A stretch of DNA of 64,000 nucleotides from the NCBI GenBank assembly GCA_020636045.1, contig JACJYP010000005.1, forward strand, positions 344,926 through 408,925, given 5' to 3'. A program made the translations under genes and the position numbers. This document shows positions 45,025 to 51,597 of the stretch, piece by piece; the stretch's first letter is position 1; every line of letters begins with the position of its first letter. The stretch comes from Lewinellaceae bacterium. Lineage in GTDB: Bacteria > Bacteroidota > Bacteroidia > Chitinophagales > Saprospiraceae. Under the pieces are notes generated by a model, which saw only the letters and a program-made list of their open reading frames with translations, did no database searches and was not told where the DNA came from.

Positions 45025-45789
45025 TCAGCCATTTTTTACCACAATCCAGGGGAACGGCGCCAACCAGCCCAGTTTCTGCTGAAGCCGGGTCACCGGCGCT
45101 CTGTTCATATCTTTTCCTCCGAGGCGTAAAACATCGCCAAGCAAATGGTGATGGTAAAAACCGGCCATTTCCGGCACACCCATCGTAGCATAATAAGCGG
45201 CGCTGCGTTGACTGGCGGCTTTCCTGCTTTTGTTATCCCGGTAAAAAGGCGAGTCGATCAGGTGTATTTCTCCGCCGGGCTTCAGCGATCGCTTCAGCAT
45301 GAAGATCAGCGTTTCCAGGTCGGAAAAATATTGCACGGAGGCTCCCAGGATCGCCAGATCGAAATGGTGTTCAGGAAGCGTATCTTTCAGAATGTCAGCA
45401 TAAAAGAACTGCACACCGGCGCTGCCGAACAGCCGCGCGCCCTGCTCCAGTTCATGCCGGTTCAGGTCCACTGCCCAAATTTCGACGTTCAATTTTTGGC
45501 TCAACCTGCCCGACATCCACCCGTTACCGCAACCCAGGTCGAGTATCTGAAGCCGGGCTTCGGCAGCATATTTATTCCCTAAATATCGGGCGAGCCGCTC
45601 GAACGACCGCCGTCGCATGTGCCATTCTTTTGCTTGTCGACCTGTGCCGGAATAAAAGGGAAGCGTGCGCACCGCATCGTCCGGCAATACGCGGCCCTCA
45701 AGTTCGCGTACACGCAGGTACAGGGACTCCTGCCGCTCATAGGGTGCGGGATCGCTGAGAAACCGGACCGATGTTGTCGATGCATCCAT
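45025..45789 (-). CDS. Class I SAM-dependent methyltransferase of unknown substrate
   Basis: A 254-residue cytoplasmic protein with the seven-stranded SAM fold. Motif I is LQILDLGCGNGWMSGRLS, the acidic end of strand 2 is VDLNRHELEQG, motif IV lies in FDLAILGASVQYF, and LKRSLKPGGEIHLIDSPFY matches the post-motif region. The N-terminal about 85 residues are unassigned and may bind the substrate. Nothing in the neighbourhood points to a substrate. The fold assignment is secure; the target may be a small molecule. Confidence 0.85.
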   Translation of the reverse strand: MDASTTSVRFLSDPAPYERQESLYLRVRELEGRVLPDDAVRTLPFYSGTGRQAKEWHMRRRSFERLARYLGNKYAAEARLQILDLGCGNGWMSGRLSQKLNVEIWAVDLNRHELEQGARLFGSAGVQFFYADILKDTLPEHHFDLAILGASVQYFSDLETLIFMLKRSLKPGGEIHLIDSPFYRDNKSRKAASQRSAAYYATMGVPEMAGFYHHHLLGDVLRLGGKDMNRAPVTRLQQKLGWLAPFPWIVVKNG

Positions 45790-45902
45790 GTGTTTAGAGT
45801 GTTTTTAGCGGACTTTTTGCTGTATTCCCGAAACGTTTTCCCCGGCCCTTGGTTTTTATTCCTCATTCATCTCCCTTAAACAACACTTTCCCCGCACATG
45901 AT

Positions 45903-45910
45903 TACTTTTG
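45903..45910 (+). promoter_or_regulatory. Bacteroidota -7 promoter element (TACTTTTG)
   Basis: Exact TAnnTTTG match, 23 bases before the acyl-CoA carboxylase start codon. Confidence 0.7.
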
Positions 45911-45933
45911 CGCGAAAAGCAACAGCCTGACCA

Positions 45934-47574
45934 ATGTCCGACACAAAGATCAACCTGGAGATAGAAAAAAACGTCGATGCGATCAAACTTGCCGTGTCCA
46001 ATATGAACCGCCGGCTTGACAAGATTCAGGAAGGCGGCGGAGCGAAAAGGATCGAAAAACTGCACGGTGAGGGAAAAATGACCGCCCGAGAACGCATCGA
46101 TTACCTGTTGGACGAAGGCCGCGAACGGATTGAGATCGGCGCATTTGCCGGATATGAGATGTACGCCGAACACGGCGGTTGCCCTGCTGCCGGCGTCGTG
46201 GTCGTGATCGGATATGTCAGGGGACGCCAATGTATTGTCGTTGCCAACGACGCGACCGTAAAAGCGGGGGCCTGGTTTCCCATTACAGGCAAAAAGAACC
46301 TGCGCGCCCAGGAAATCGCATTCGAAAACAGGCTACCCATTATTTATCTTGTGGACAGTGCTGGGGTCTACCTGCCCATGCAGGACGAGATATTTCCCGA
46401 TAAAGAACATTTCGGCCGCATCTTCCGCAACAACGCCCGCTTGTCATCCGCCGGCATCCCGCAGATCGCGGCCATCATGGGCAGTTGCGTGGCAGGCGGG
46501 GCCTATTTGCCCATCATGTCCGACGAGGCGCTGATCGTCGAGAAGACCGGCTCTGTGTTTCTCGCCGGCCCTTATCTCGTAAAAGCCGCTATCGGTGAGG
46601 ACGTTGACAGCGAAACCCTGGGCGGCGCAGCGACCCATTCGGAAATTTCGGGTGTAACGGATTACAAAATGCCCGACGACAAGACCTGCCTCGATACGAT
46701 CAAGGATCTGGTGGACAAATTCGGGCATTTTGAAACGGCGGGCTTCGACCGCACGGAGCCGAAAGCGCCAGCCGCCGCTGCATCCCGCATATACGAACTG
46801 ATCCCGGAGAACCCCGCCAAGCCGTACGAAACGCTGGAGTTGCTCCGCTGTCTGGTGGATGAAGGCAAACTCACGCAATACAAGGAACATTACGGAAAAA
46901 CGATCATCTGCGCGTATGCCCGGATTGACGGTTGGGCCGTCGGGATCGTGGTCAACAACCGCCAGGTGGTGAAAAATGCGAAAGGCGAGATACAATTCGG
47001 CGGCGTGATCTACTCCGATTCGGCGGACAAGGCTACGCGTTTCATAATGAACTGCAACCAGAAAAAAATTCCGCTCGTATTCCTGCATGACGTCACGGGG
47101 TTTATGGTCGGCACGCGCTCCGAGCATGGCGGTATCATCAAGGACGGCGCCAAAATGGTGAATGCAGTCGCCAATTCTACCGTTCCGAAGTTCAGTATTG
47201 TGATCGGCAACTCCTATGGCGCGGGCAACTACGCCATGTGCGGAAAAGCGTACGATCCGCGGCTGATCGCTGCCTGGCCGACTGCAAAGATCGCGGTCAT
47301 GGGTGGCGAACAGGCGGCCAAAGTGCTCACGCAAATACAGGTAGCATCGCTCAAAAGAAAGGGCGAGGCGCCCGATCCCGAAGGGGAACGCGACCTGTTT
47401 GAAAAGATCAAGGCCCGCTACGACAGTCAGACAACTCCTTATTATGCGGCGGCCCGGCTTTGGGTGGATGCCATCATCGATCCCCTCGATACGCGGAAAT
47501 GGATCAGCATGGGCATCGAAGCGGCCAACCTGGCGCCGGTGGAAAAATTCAACCCGGGCGTGATACAGGTATGA
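45934..47574 (+). CDS. Acyl-CoA carboxylase, carboxyltransferase (beta) subunit
   Basis: A 546-residue carboxyltransferase of the crotonase superfamily, transferring CO2 from biotin to an acyl-CoA. Conserved segments are RIDYLLDEGRERIEIGAF, GGCPAAGVVVVIGYVRGRQC, PIIYLVDSAGVYLPMQDEIF and GSCVAGGAYLPIMSDEAL in the N-terminal half, and IPLVFLHDVTGFMVGTRSE and NSYGAGNYAMCGKAYDPRLIAAWP in the C-terminal half. This resembles propionyl- or methylcrotonyl-CoA carboxylase beta chains, the latter favoured by YLPMQDEIFPDKEHFGRIF. The biotin-carrying alpha subunit is not adjacent, so the specificity cannot be settled. It overlaps the next gene by four bases (ATGA). Confidence 0.92.
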   Translation: MSDTKINLEIEKNVDAIKLAVSNMNRRLDKIQEGGGAKRIEKLHGEGKMTARERIDYLLDEGRERIEIGAFAGYEMYAEHGGCPAAGVVVVIGYVRGRQCIVVANDATVKAGAWFPITGKKNLRAQEIAFENRLPIIYLVDSAGVYLPMQDEIFPDKEHFGRIFRNNARLSSAGIPQIAAIMGSCVAGGAYLPIMSDEALIVEKTGSVFLAGPYLVKAAIGEDVDSETLGGAATHSEISGVTDYKMPDDKTCLDTIKDLVDKFGHFETAGFDRTEPKAPAAAASRIYELIPENPAKPYETLELLRCLVDEGKLTQYKEHYGKTIICAYARIDGWAVGIVVNNRQVVKNAKGEIQFGGVIYSDSADKATRFIMNCNQKKIPLVFLHDVTGFMVGTRSEHGGIIKDGAKMVNAVANSTVPKFSIVIGNSYGAGNYAMCGKAYDPRLIAAWPTAKIAVMGGEQAAKVLTQIQVASLKRKGEAPDPEGERDLFEKIKARYDSQTTPYYAAARLWVDAIIDPLDTRKWISMGIEAANLAPVEKFNPGVIQV

Positions 47575-48098
47575 CCAAGGGGAGCATGACCATCAAAAAA
47601 GTGCTGTCGGAAGATCTGGAAACGCTGCGCGCGCTTGCGGAGCGGACTTTTCGCGATGCCTGGCAGGATGACAACACTCCCGAGAACTTTGAGACCTATT
47701 GCAGCCGGAAATTTTCCGCAGAACGTTTTCGCGAAGAATACGAGCAACCCGGCTCGGAGTTTTACCTCGGCACGGTCGATGAAAAGCCCGTAGCGTACAT
47801 CAAACTGAACCTGCATACTTCGCCCGCAGAATTCCCCGATATCAGCCCGGCGATACAATTGGAGCGGATCTACGTATTACAAGGTTTTCAGGCGCATCAG
47901 TTCGGCGCCCGCTTGCTGGAATTCAGCGAAGACCGCGCAGTGAAGACCGGCGCGCAATGGCTGTGGCTCGGTGTTTGGCAAAAGGCGCCCCGCGCGATCG
48001 GATTTTATGAAAAGAACGGATTTGAGATATTTGGCGTCGAAACGTTCTGGCTGGGCGACGACCCGCAGACGGACTGGCTGATGAAGAAAAAATGCTGA
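47571..48098 (+). CDS. GNAT-family N-acetyltransferase
   Basis: A 175-residue cytoplasmic protein. The start at ATG 47571 overlaps the carboxylase stop as ATGA; an upstream frame extension within the carboxylase gene is not used. The fold begins MTIKKVLSEDLETLRALAERTF. Motif A is IQLERIYVLQGFQAHQFGARLL (here Q-x-x-Q/G-x-G/A is degenerate), followed by WLWLGVWQKAPRAIGFYEKNGFEIFG, the classic C-terminal GNAT motif in which NxxAIxFYEKxGF binds acetyl-CoA. The substrate is unknown. Sequence of this sort is often like spermine/spermidine or ribosomal-type acetyltransferases; the polyamine genes a few kb upstream make a polyamine substrate possible but unproved. Confidence 0.85.
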   Translation: MTKGSMTIKKVLSEDLETLRALAERTFRDAWQDDNTPENFETYCSRKFSAERFREEYEQPGSEFYLGTVDEKPVAYIKLNLHTSPAEFPDISPAIQLERIYVLQGFQAHQFGARLLEFSEDRAVKTGAQWLWLGVWQKAPRAIGFYEKNGFEIFGVETFWLGDDPQTDWLMKKKC

Positions 48099-48448
48099 AT
48101 CGTATGAATACGACGACATTCAAATCCCAAATTGCCTTCTGGTTCCATCTCTTTGTGACCCTGCTCGCCTGGGTGGCGCCCTTCCTGTTCAGTTGGAAAT
48201 GGTCGATCCCGGTCTATGCGGCGGTCATGATCCAGTTCGCATTTTTCGGTCGTTGCCTGATGAATGAACAGCATGAAATGACAGAAGACGATAACGCCAC
48301 CTTTTACTCTTACCTTTTTGAAAAGATCGGTTTTCAGCCCGATCGCGCAAGACTCAAGTTCTACGTGCGCAAGGTTTTCTATCCGGTACTGTCGGCAGTT
48401 GCCCTGTTCTGGCAGGTCGTGCTGGGCATAGCGCCGGTGCTTTTCTGA
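48092..48448 (+). CDS. Small integral membrane protein, function unknown
   Basis: A 118-residue protein (the ATG at 48104 may be the true start). Two or three hydrophobic segments: LFVTLLAWVAPFLF (about 20-35), WSIPVYAAVMIQFAFFG (about 37-55) and LSAVALFWQVVLGIAPVLF near the C-terminus. Between them is a charged loop (NEQHEMTEDDNATFYSYLFEKIG). I do not recognise the family. It overlaps the GNAT gene by seven bases, so the two are co-transcribed with the carboxylase. The gene is followed by a palindromic repeat before a convergent gene. Confidence 0.7.
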   Translation: MLNRMNTTTFKSQIAFWFHLFVTLLAWVAPFLFSWKWSIPVYAAVMIQFAFFGRCLMNEQHEMTEDDNATFYSYLFEKIGFQPDRARLKFYVRKVFYPVLSAVALFWQVVLGIAPVLF

Positions 48449-48459
48449 GCACTACTTAA

Positions 48460-48565
48460 ACAGGTGGCAGATGCGGTTGGCAGTAACAGGAAATAAAGAC
48501 CTTTTTGCGTTAACTCGTACCCATCCAATACTGCTACTGCCAACTGCTACAGCCAACTGTTCACT
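48460..48565. repeat. Imperfect palindromic intergenic repeat, copy 2
   Basis: The left arm (48460-48490, AACAGGTGGCAGATGCGG...) pairs with the right arm (48531-48562) over about 31 bases with roughly six mismatches, so a stable hairpin is likely. The inner part holds AGGAAAT and ACTCGTACCCAT, both shared with copy 1 (31904). The right end reads AACTGTTCACT, the inverse of the left end of copy 1 (AGTGAACAGT). It lies between convergent stops, and the right end reaches into the last codons of DUF3570. Confidence 0.7.
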
Positions 48566-49760
48566 CCCCGTGGCTTCCCTCCAGCAGAAGCGTGATCATA
48601 TGCGCCACCAGCCCGTCGCTGCGCCGGTACCAGGCGTATCGCAGTTCCACGGCATTGAACTGTATGCGGCGCATCAGTTTCCGATAAGGGGCGTAGCGCA
48701 GCCCGAGACCCGCCTTGTAACTCTGGAAAGCGGAAAGATCGTAGTCCGAAGTATAGTATGTCTGTTCGGGGCTGTGCTGTCCGTATGCCCTGAAATCGTC
48801 GGCTTGGGTCTGGGTGTAGAAGCGAAAGAAAGGAGAAATTGTCCACAAAGGATCGATCCTGACCGGTGTTTCCAGGTCGATCGTATGCGCGGTGATGCCG
48901 AAATCATCCCAATAAAAACGATAGTAGGAACGCAAAATGAGCCGGTCCAGGGCAAAATAGTTCCACTGCAACCCCAGCGGTACCCGTATCCGCCGGGCAG
49001 GCAGGTTTTCTACTTTCAGGCTGCCGTCGTTGAAGTAGACACGATGAAAGGGCGTTGACAACAATCCCTGCTGGTAAGTCAGGCCGGAAAAAATGCCGAC
49101 CGCCATGCGGCGGTTGAGCGTCTGATACAGGTTCAGGCTCAGGTTGTACGAATTGCGGCGGTAGCGGTCGAACCACTCCGTGCCCCGCAGTTCCTTCGGG
49201 TAGATCAACGTCGCTTTTTTATCGGAGCGGAACAAAGCCCAGCGCATATCGTCAAAAAATGTCTCCAGACGCAGGCTGATCTCCCTGTTTTGCGAAGGAT
49301 CGGTGTGCCGAATGCCGATGCTGCCTCCGAACGACAGGTAGTCGGATTCGACAGAGACGCTTGTGCCGGCGCCTGCCCACCAGCCGCGTTTTCCGAAGCG
49401 ACGCTCGTAACCGATGGCTGCGTGGCCACGCACGTCTTCCCGCGATGCCGACGATACGATGAAATCGATCTTGTCCGTAGAGGCGGACGTGATCATGTCG
49501 ACACCCGCTTGCAGCGAATACACCTGCACGGAATCGCGGCGCTGCGTCAGGCTGATCTCGGGGGCGTACACCTGCAGGTTCTCCGTGCCGATGCCGCCGG
49601 TCACGGCAGAGTGGTTGCCGTTTTGCAGGTATTGCGCATATACGATGTCAATATCGGTCTGCGAAAGCGCTTTTTTCCGGGCGCCTGTGCTGTCCTGCCG
49701 CTGCCCGAATGAAGACAGCCAGGACATCAGAAAACCGAGCAGCATATTTTTCCTGAACAT
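48561..49760 (-). CDS. DUF3570 protein, outer membrane beta-barrel-like
   Basis: A 399-residue exported protein. Signal peptide 1-19 (MFRKNMLLGFLMSWLSSFG). The DUF3570 signature covers QTDIDIVYAQYLQNGNHSAVTGG, GTENLQVYAPEISL and VDMITSASTDKIDF. The rest alternates short beta strands (GWWAGAGTSVSVESDYLS, NLSLNLYQTLNRRMAVGIFSGL) consistent with an outer membrane barrel. DMITSAS (D88-S94) and DFIVSSAS resemble the ApbE target motif D-x-x-[ST]-G-A-[ST] with Ser instead of Gly. It is the last gene of a four-gene operon (thioredoxin-like, ApbE, DUF4266, DUF3570) transcribed right to left. Function is not established. Confidence 0.85.
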   Translation of the reverse strand: MFRKNMLLGFLMSWLSSFGQRQDSTGARKKALSQTDIDIVYAQYLQNGNHSAVTGGIGTENLQVYAPEISLTQRRDSVQVYSLQAGVDMITSASTDKIDFIVSSASREDVRGHAAIGYERRFGKRGWWAGAGTSVSVESDYLSFGGSIGIRHTDPSQNREISLRLETFFDDMRWALFRSDKKATLIYPKELRGTEWFDRYRRNSYNLSLNLYQTLNRRMAVGIFSGLTYQQGLLSTPFHRVYFNDGSLKVENLPARRIRVPLGLQWNYFALDRLILRSYYRFYWDDFGITAHTIDLETPVRIDPLWTISPFFRFYTQTQADDFRAYGQHSPEQTYYTSDYDLSAFQSYKAGLGLRYAPYRKLMRRIQFNAVELRYAWYRRSDGLVAHMITLLLEGSHGE

Positions 49761-49773
49761 AAAAGCCTGGTTC

Positions 49774-50001
49774 TTAATTGCAGCCGCAGCCGCCTCCTGA
49801 TTTTCCGCTGCCGCCTCCGGCGGCGCCTTCGCGGTATGCCTGGGCGTTGTTTTCGTATTTGACGGCGGGTGCGGTTCCCACCTTCATATCCCGGTCGTTG
49901 AGGTACGTGCGTTGGTAAGGCTTCACGTTCTGACAGGCGAACAGGCACATCAACATGCCGCAGGCAAAAAGCAGCCGGGGTATCGGGATCCTAATTTTCA
50001 T
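49774..50001 (-). CDS. DUF4266 small Cys-ended lipoprotein
   Basis: A 75-residue lipoprotein. The signal MKIRIPIPRLLFACGMLMCLFACQNVK ends in a lipobox with acylated Cys23. The mature part has the DUF4266 signature VKPYQRTYLNDRDMKVG and ends in YREGAAGGGSGKSGGGCGCN, a Gly-rich tail whose two Cys are separated by one Gly. That tail could bind a metal or link to another protein through thiols. It overlaps the ApbE gene by eleven bases and lies 13 bases before DUF3570, so it is part of the same transcript. Longer frames at 50133 run through the ApbE gene and are not used. Confidence 0.88.
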   Translation of the reverse strand: MKIRIPIPRLLFACGMLMCLFACQNVKPYQRTYLNDRDMKVGTAPAVKYENNAQAYREGAAGGGSGKSGGGCGCN

Positions 50002-50920
50002 GCAAATGGAGATGTCGGGAGGTATGCACCTTGTTGTGGTCGTCGATGATGATACAATGGGTTTGCGGCAACTGGCCGATAAAGTCCAGCCCCTCGCGAA
50101 CGCCCATGACAGTAACTGCGGTTGCCAGCGCATCGGACAGTTCGGCGCCGGGGCTGATCACCGTGACGCTTTTGATACCCGTTACCGGCAGGCCGTTGCG
50201 CGGGTCGATCGTATGCCCGTAACGGCGGCCGCGATATTCGAAATATTTCTCGTAATTTCCGGAGGTGGCGATGCACATTTCACCGGATACGGGCAACCAG
50301 TACACAATTTCGCCTGGCCGGTCGGGGTGCGCAATGCCGGCTTTCCAGGGTGCGCCGTCAGGCCGCGCTCCCCAGATGCTGAGGTCGCCGCTGGCGTTGA
50401 CGGCGGCGTGCAATACGCCTTTTTGCCGCAGCAATGTCCTGACCCGGTCGGCCGCGTATCCTTTGCCAATGCCGCCGAACCCGATCCGCATGCCTTTTCG
50501 GGGTAAAAAAACGGCATTGTCGGGGTAAAATTCGATCTGCCGGTAGCCGGTCAGGGCTATCGTGGCAGCGACTGCCGCTTTTTCAGCCGGGACAGCCTCT
50601 CCGTTTTTAAATGTGTACAGTTTTTTCAGCGCGCCTGCGCTCACATCGAAGGCGCCCGATGTCAGCGCGGAAATTTGCGTGCTACGGACGAGCAGCGCAG
50701 CGGTCTCCTCCGCAACCACGACCGGCGCGATGCCCGCATTGCCGTTGATCCTGCCCGTATCTGAAGTATCGCTGAACTCGGTCAGCAAGGCCTCCAGGCG
50801 CCGGACCTCGGCCACACAATCGTTCAGCAGCGCTTCCGCCCTTTCGGGGCCGTCCGGTATCGCGATCGCAAATTCGAACGCAGAGCCCATCAGCCGTTCC
50901 TGCCGCCTGTATTCCTGCAT
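49991..50920 (-). CDS. apbE: FAD:protein FMN transferase (ApbE family)
   Basis: A 309-residue protein of the ApbE fold, which transfers FMN from FAD onto Thr/Ser of a target protein on the outer side of the membrane. It starts MQEYRRQERLMGSAFEFAIA, with the ALLTEFSDTSDTGRINGNAG segment of the FAD-binding half, DVSAGALKKLY, RIGFGGIGKGYAADRVR, HAAVNASGDLSIWG and GHTIDPRNGLPV, all ApbE markers. AELSDALATAVTVMGV completes the pattern. There is no obvious signal peptide, so it may act in the cytoplasm or be exported in a non-classical way. It is preceded by a thioredoxin-like gene two bases away, and its 3' end overlaps DUF4266. Confidence 0.92.
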   Translation of the reverse strand: MQEYRRQERLMGSAFEFAIAIPDGPERAEALLNDCVAEVRRLEALLTEFSDTSDTGRINGNAGIAPVVVAEETAALLVRSTQISALTSGAFDVSAGALKKLYTFKNGEAVPAEKAAVAATIALTGYRQIEFYPDNAVFLPRKGMRIGFGGIGKGYAADRVRTLLRQKGVLHAAVNASGDLSIWGARPDGAPWKAGIAHPDRPGEIVYWLPVSGEMCIATSGNYEKYFEYRGRRYGHTIDPRNGLPVTGIKSVTVISPGAELSDALATAVTVMGVREGLDFIGQLPQTHCIIIDDHNKVHTSRHLHLHEN

Positions 50921-50922
50921 GT

Positions 50923-51396
50923 TCAACGGGTGTTTAAAATGCGCCTGATCTGGTCGATGAATTCAGGTGTGTCGAGGTCTTTCCATTGCAATGTCGCCAT
51001 GACCGCATGGTCGGGACCCAACAGCAGCAGTTTCGGAAAAATGCCTTCAGGGTTGTAGCGTTCGGCAAGGGCTTCGTTGCTGCGAACCTGTTCCGGCGGC
51101 AGTTTTTTCCGCTGGGGAAAGTCGGCGCGCACAATATCGAGCCGGGTTTCGGCAAACTGCAAAAATGCGCTGTCGCTGAGCAAGGTTTTTTCCAGGCGAA
51201 TGCAGGGAATACACCAGTCGGAGCCTGAAAAAACCAGCAGCACGTATTTCGCCGTATCTGTATTGGCCTGTTTTCCATGCAGGGGTGACGCATTCACGGC
51301 GACAGAAAGCAACATAAAAGCAGCAAAACCGGCAAGCCTGAAAAACCGTCCGGGCAATTTACGGTGAACAACTTCGGAAAAAGGGGGAAACAACAT
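50923..51396 (-). CDS. Exported thioredoxin-family protein with CxxC motif
   Basis: A 157-residue protein with an N-terminal signal or anchor at about residues 14-37 (FFRLAGFAAFMLLSVAVNAS). The thioredoxin domain shows VLLVFSGSDWCIPCIRLEKTLLS with redox-active Cys separated by Ile-Pro, and GIFPKLLLLGPD, which contains the cis-Pro region. This resembles the short thioredoxin_7 type found in the periplasm of Bacteroidota. It lies two bases upstream of apbE and is the first gene of the operon. It may reduce disulfides of the Cys-rich DUF4266 lipoprotein (inference). Confidence 0.88.
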   Translation of the reverse strand: MLFPPFSEVVHRKLPGRFFRLAGFAAFMLLSVAVNASPLHGKQANTDTAKYVLLVFSGSDWCIPCIRLEKTLLSDSAFLQFAETRLDIVRADFPQRKKLPPEQVRSNEALAERYNPEGIFPKLLLLGPDHAVMATLQWKDLDTPEFIDQIRRILNTR

Positions 51397-51597
51397 ATCG
51401 ATCGCAGGGGTGTTTGTGGAAACGGGGCAATATTAGGGCTTGCCGGCCCATACTGCTGATTTTTTAACGCTTTTTGGACGATCCGGACAAAGACCGCCCG
51501 GTATTTTAAACGTCCGGCGCGCCGCCATCTTGCAGATCTGGTCTAAATCGCGCAATATTGTAAGCCTTTATCAAAGTACTGTGTCAAGTTTTGTGCT

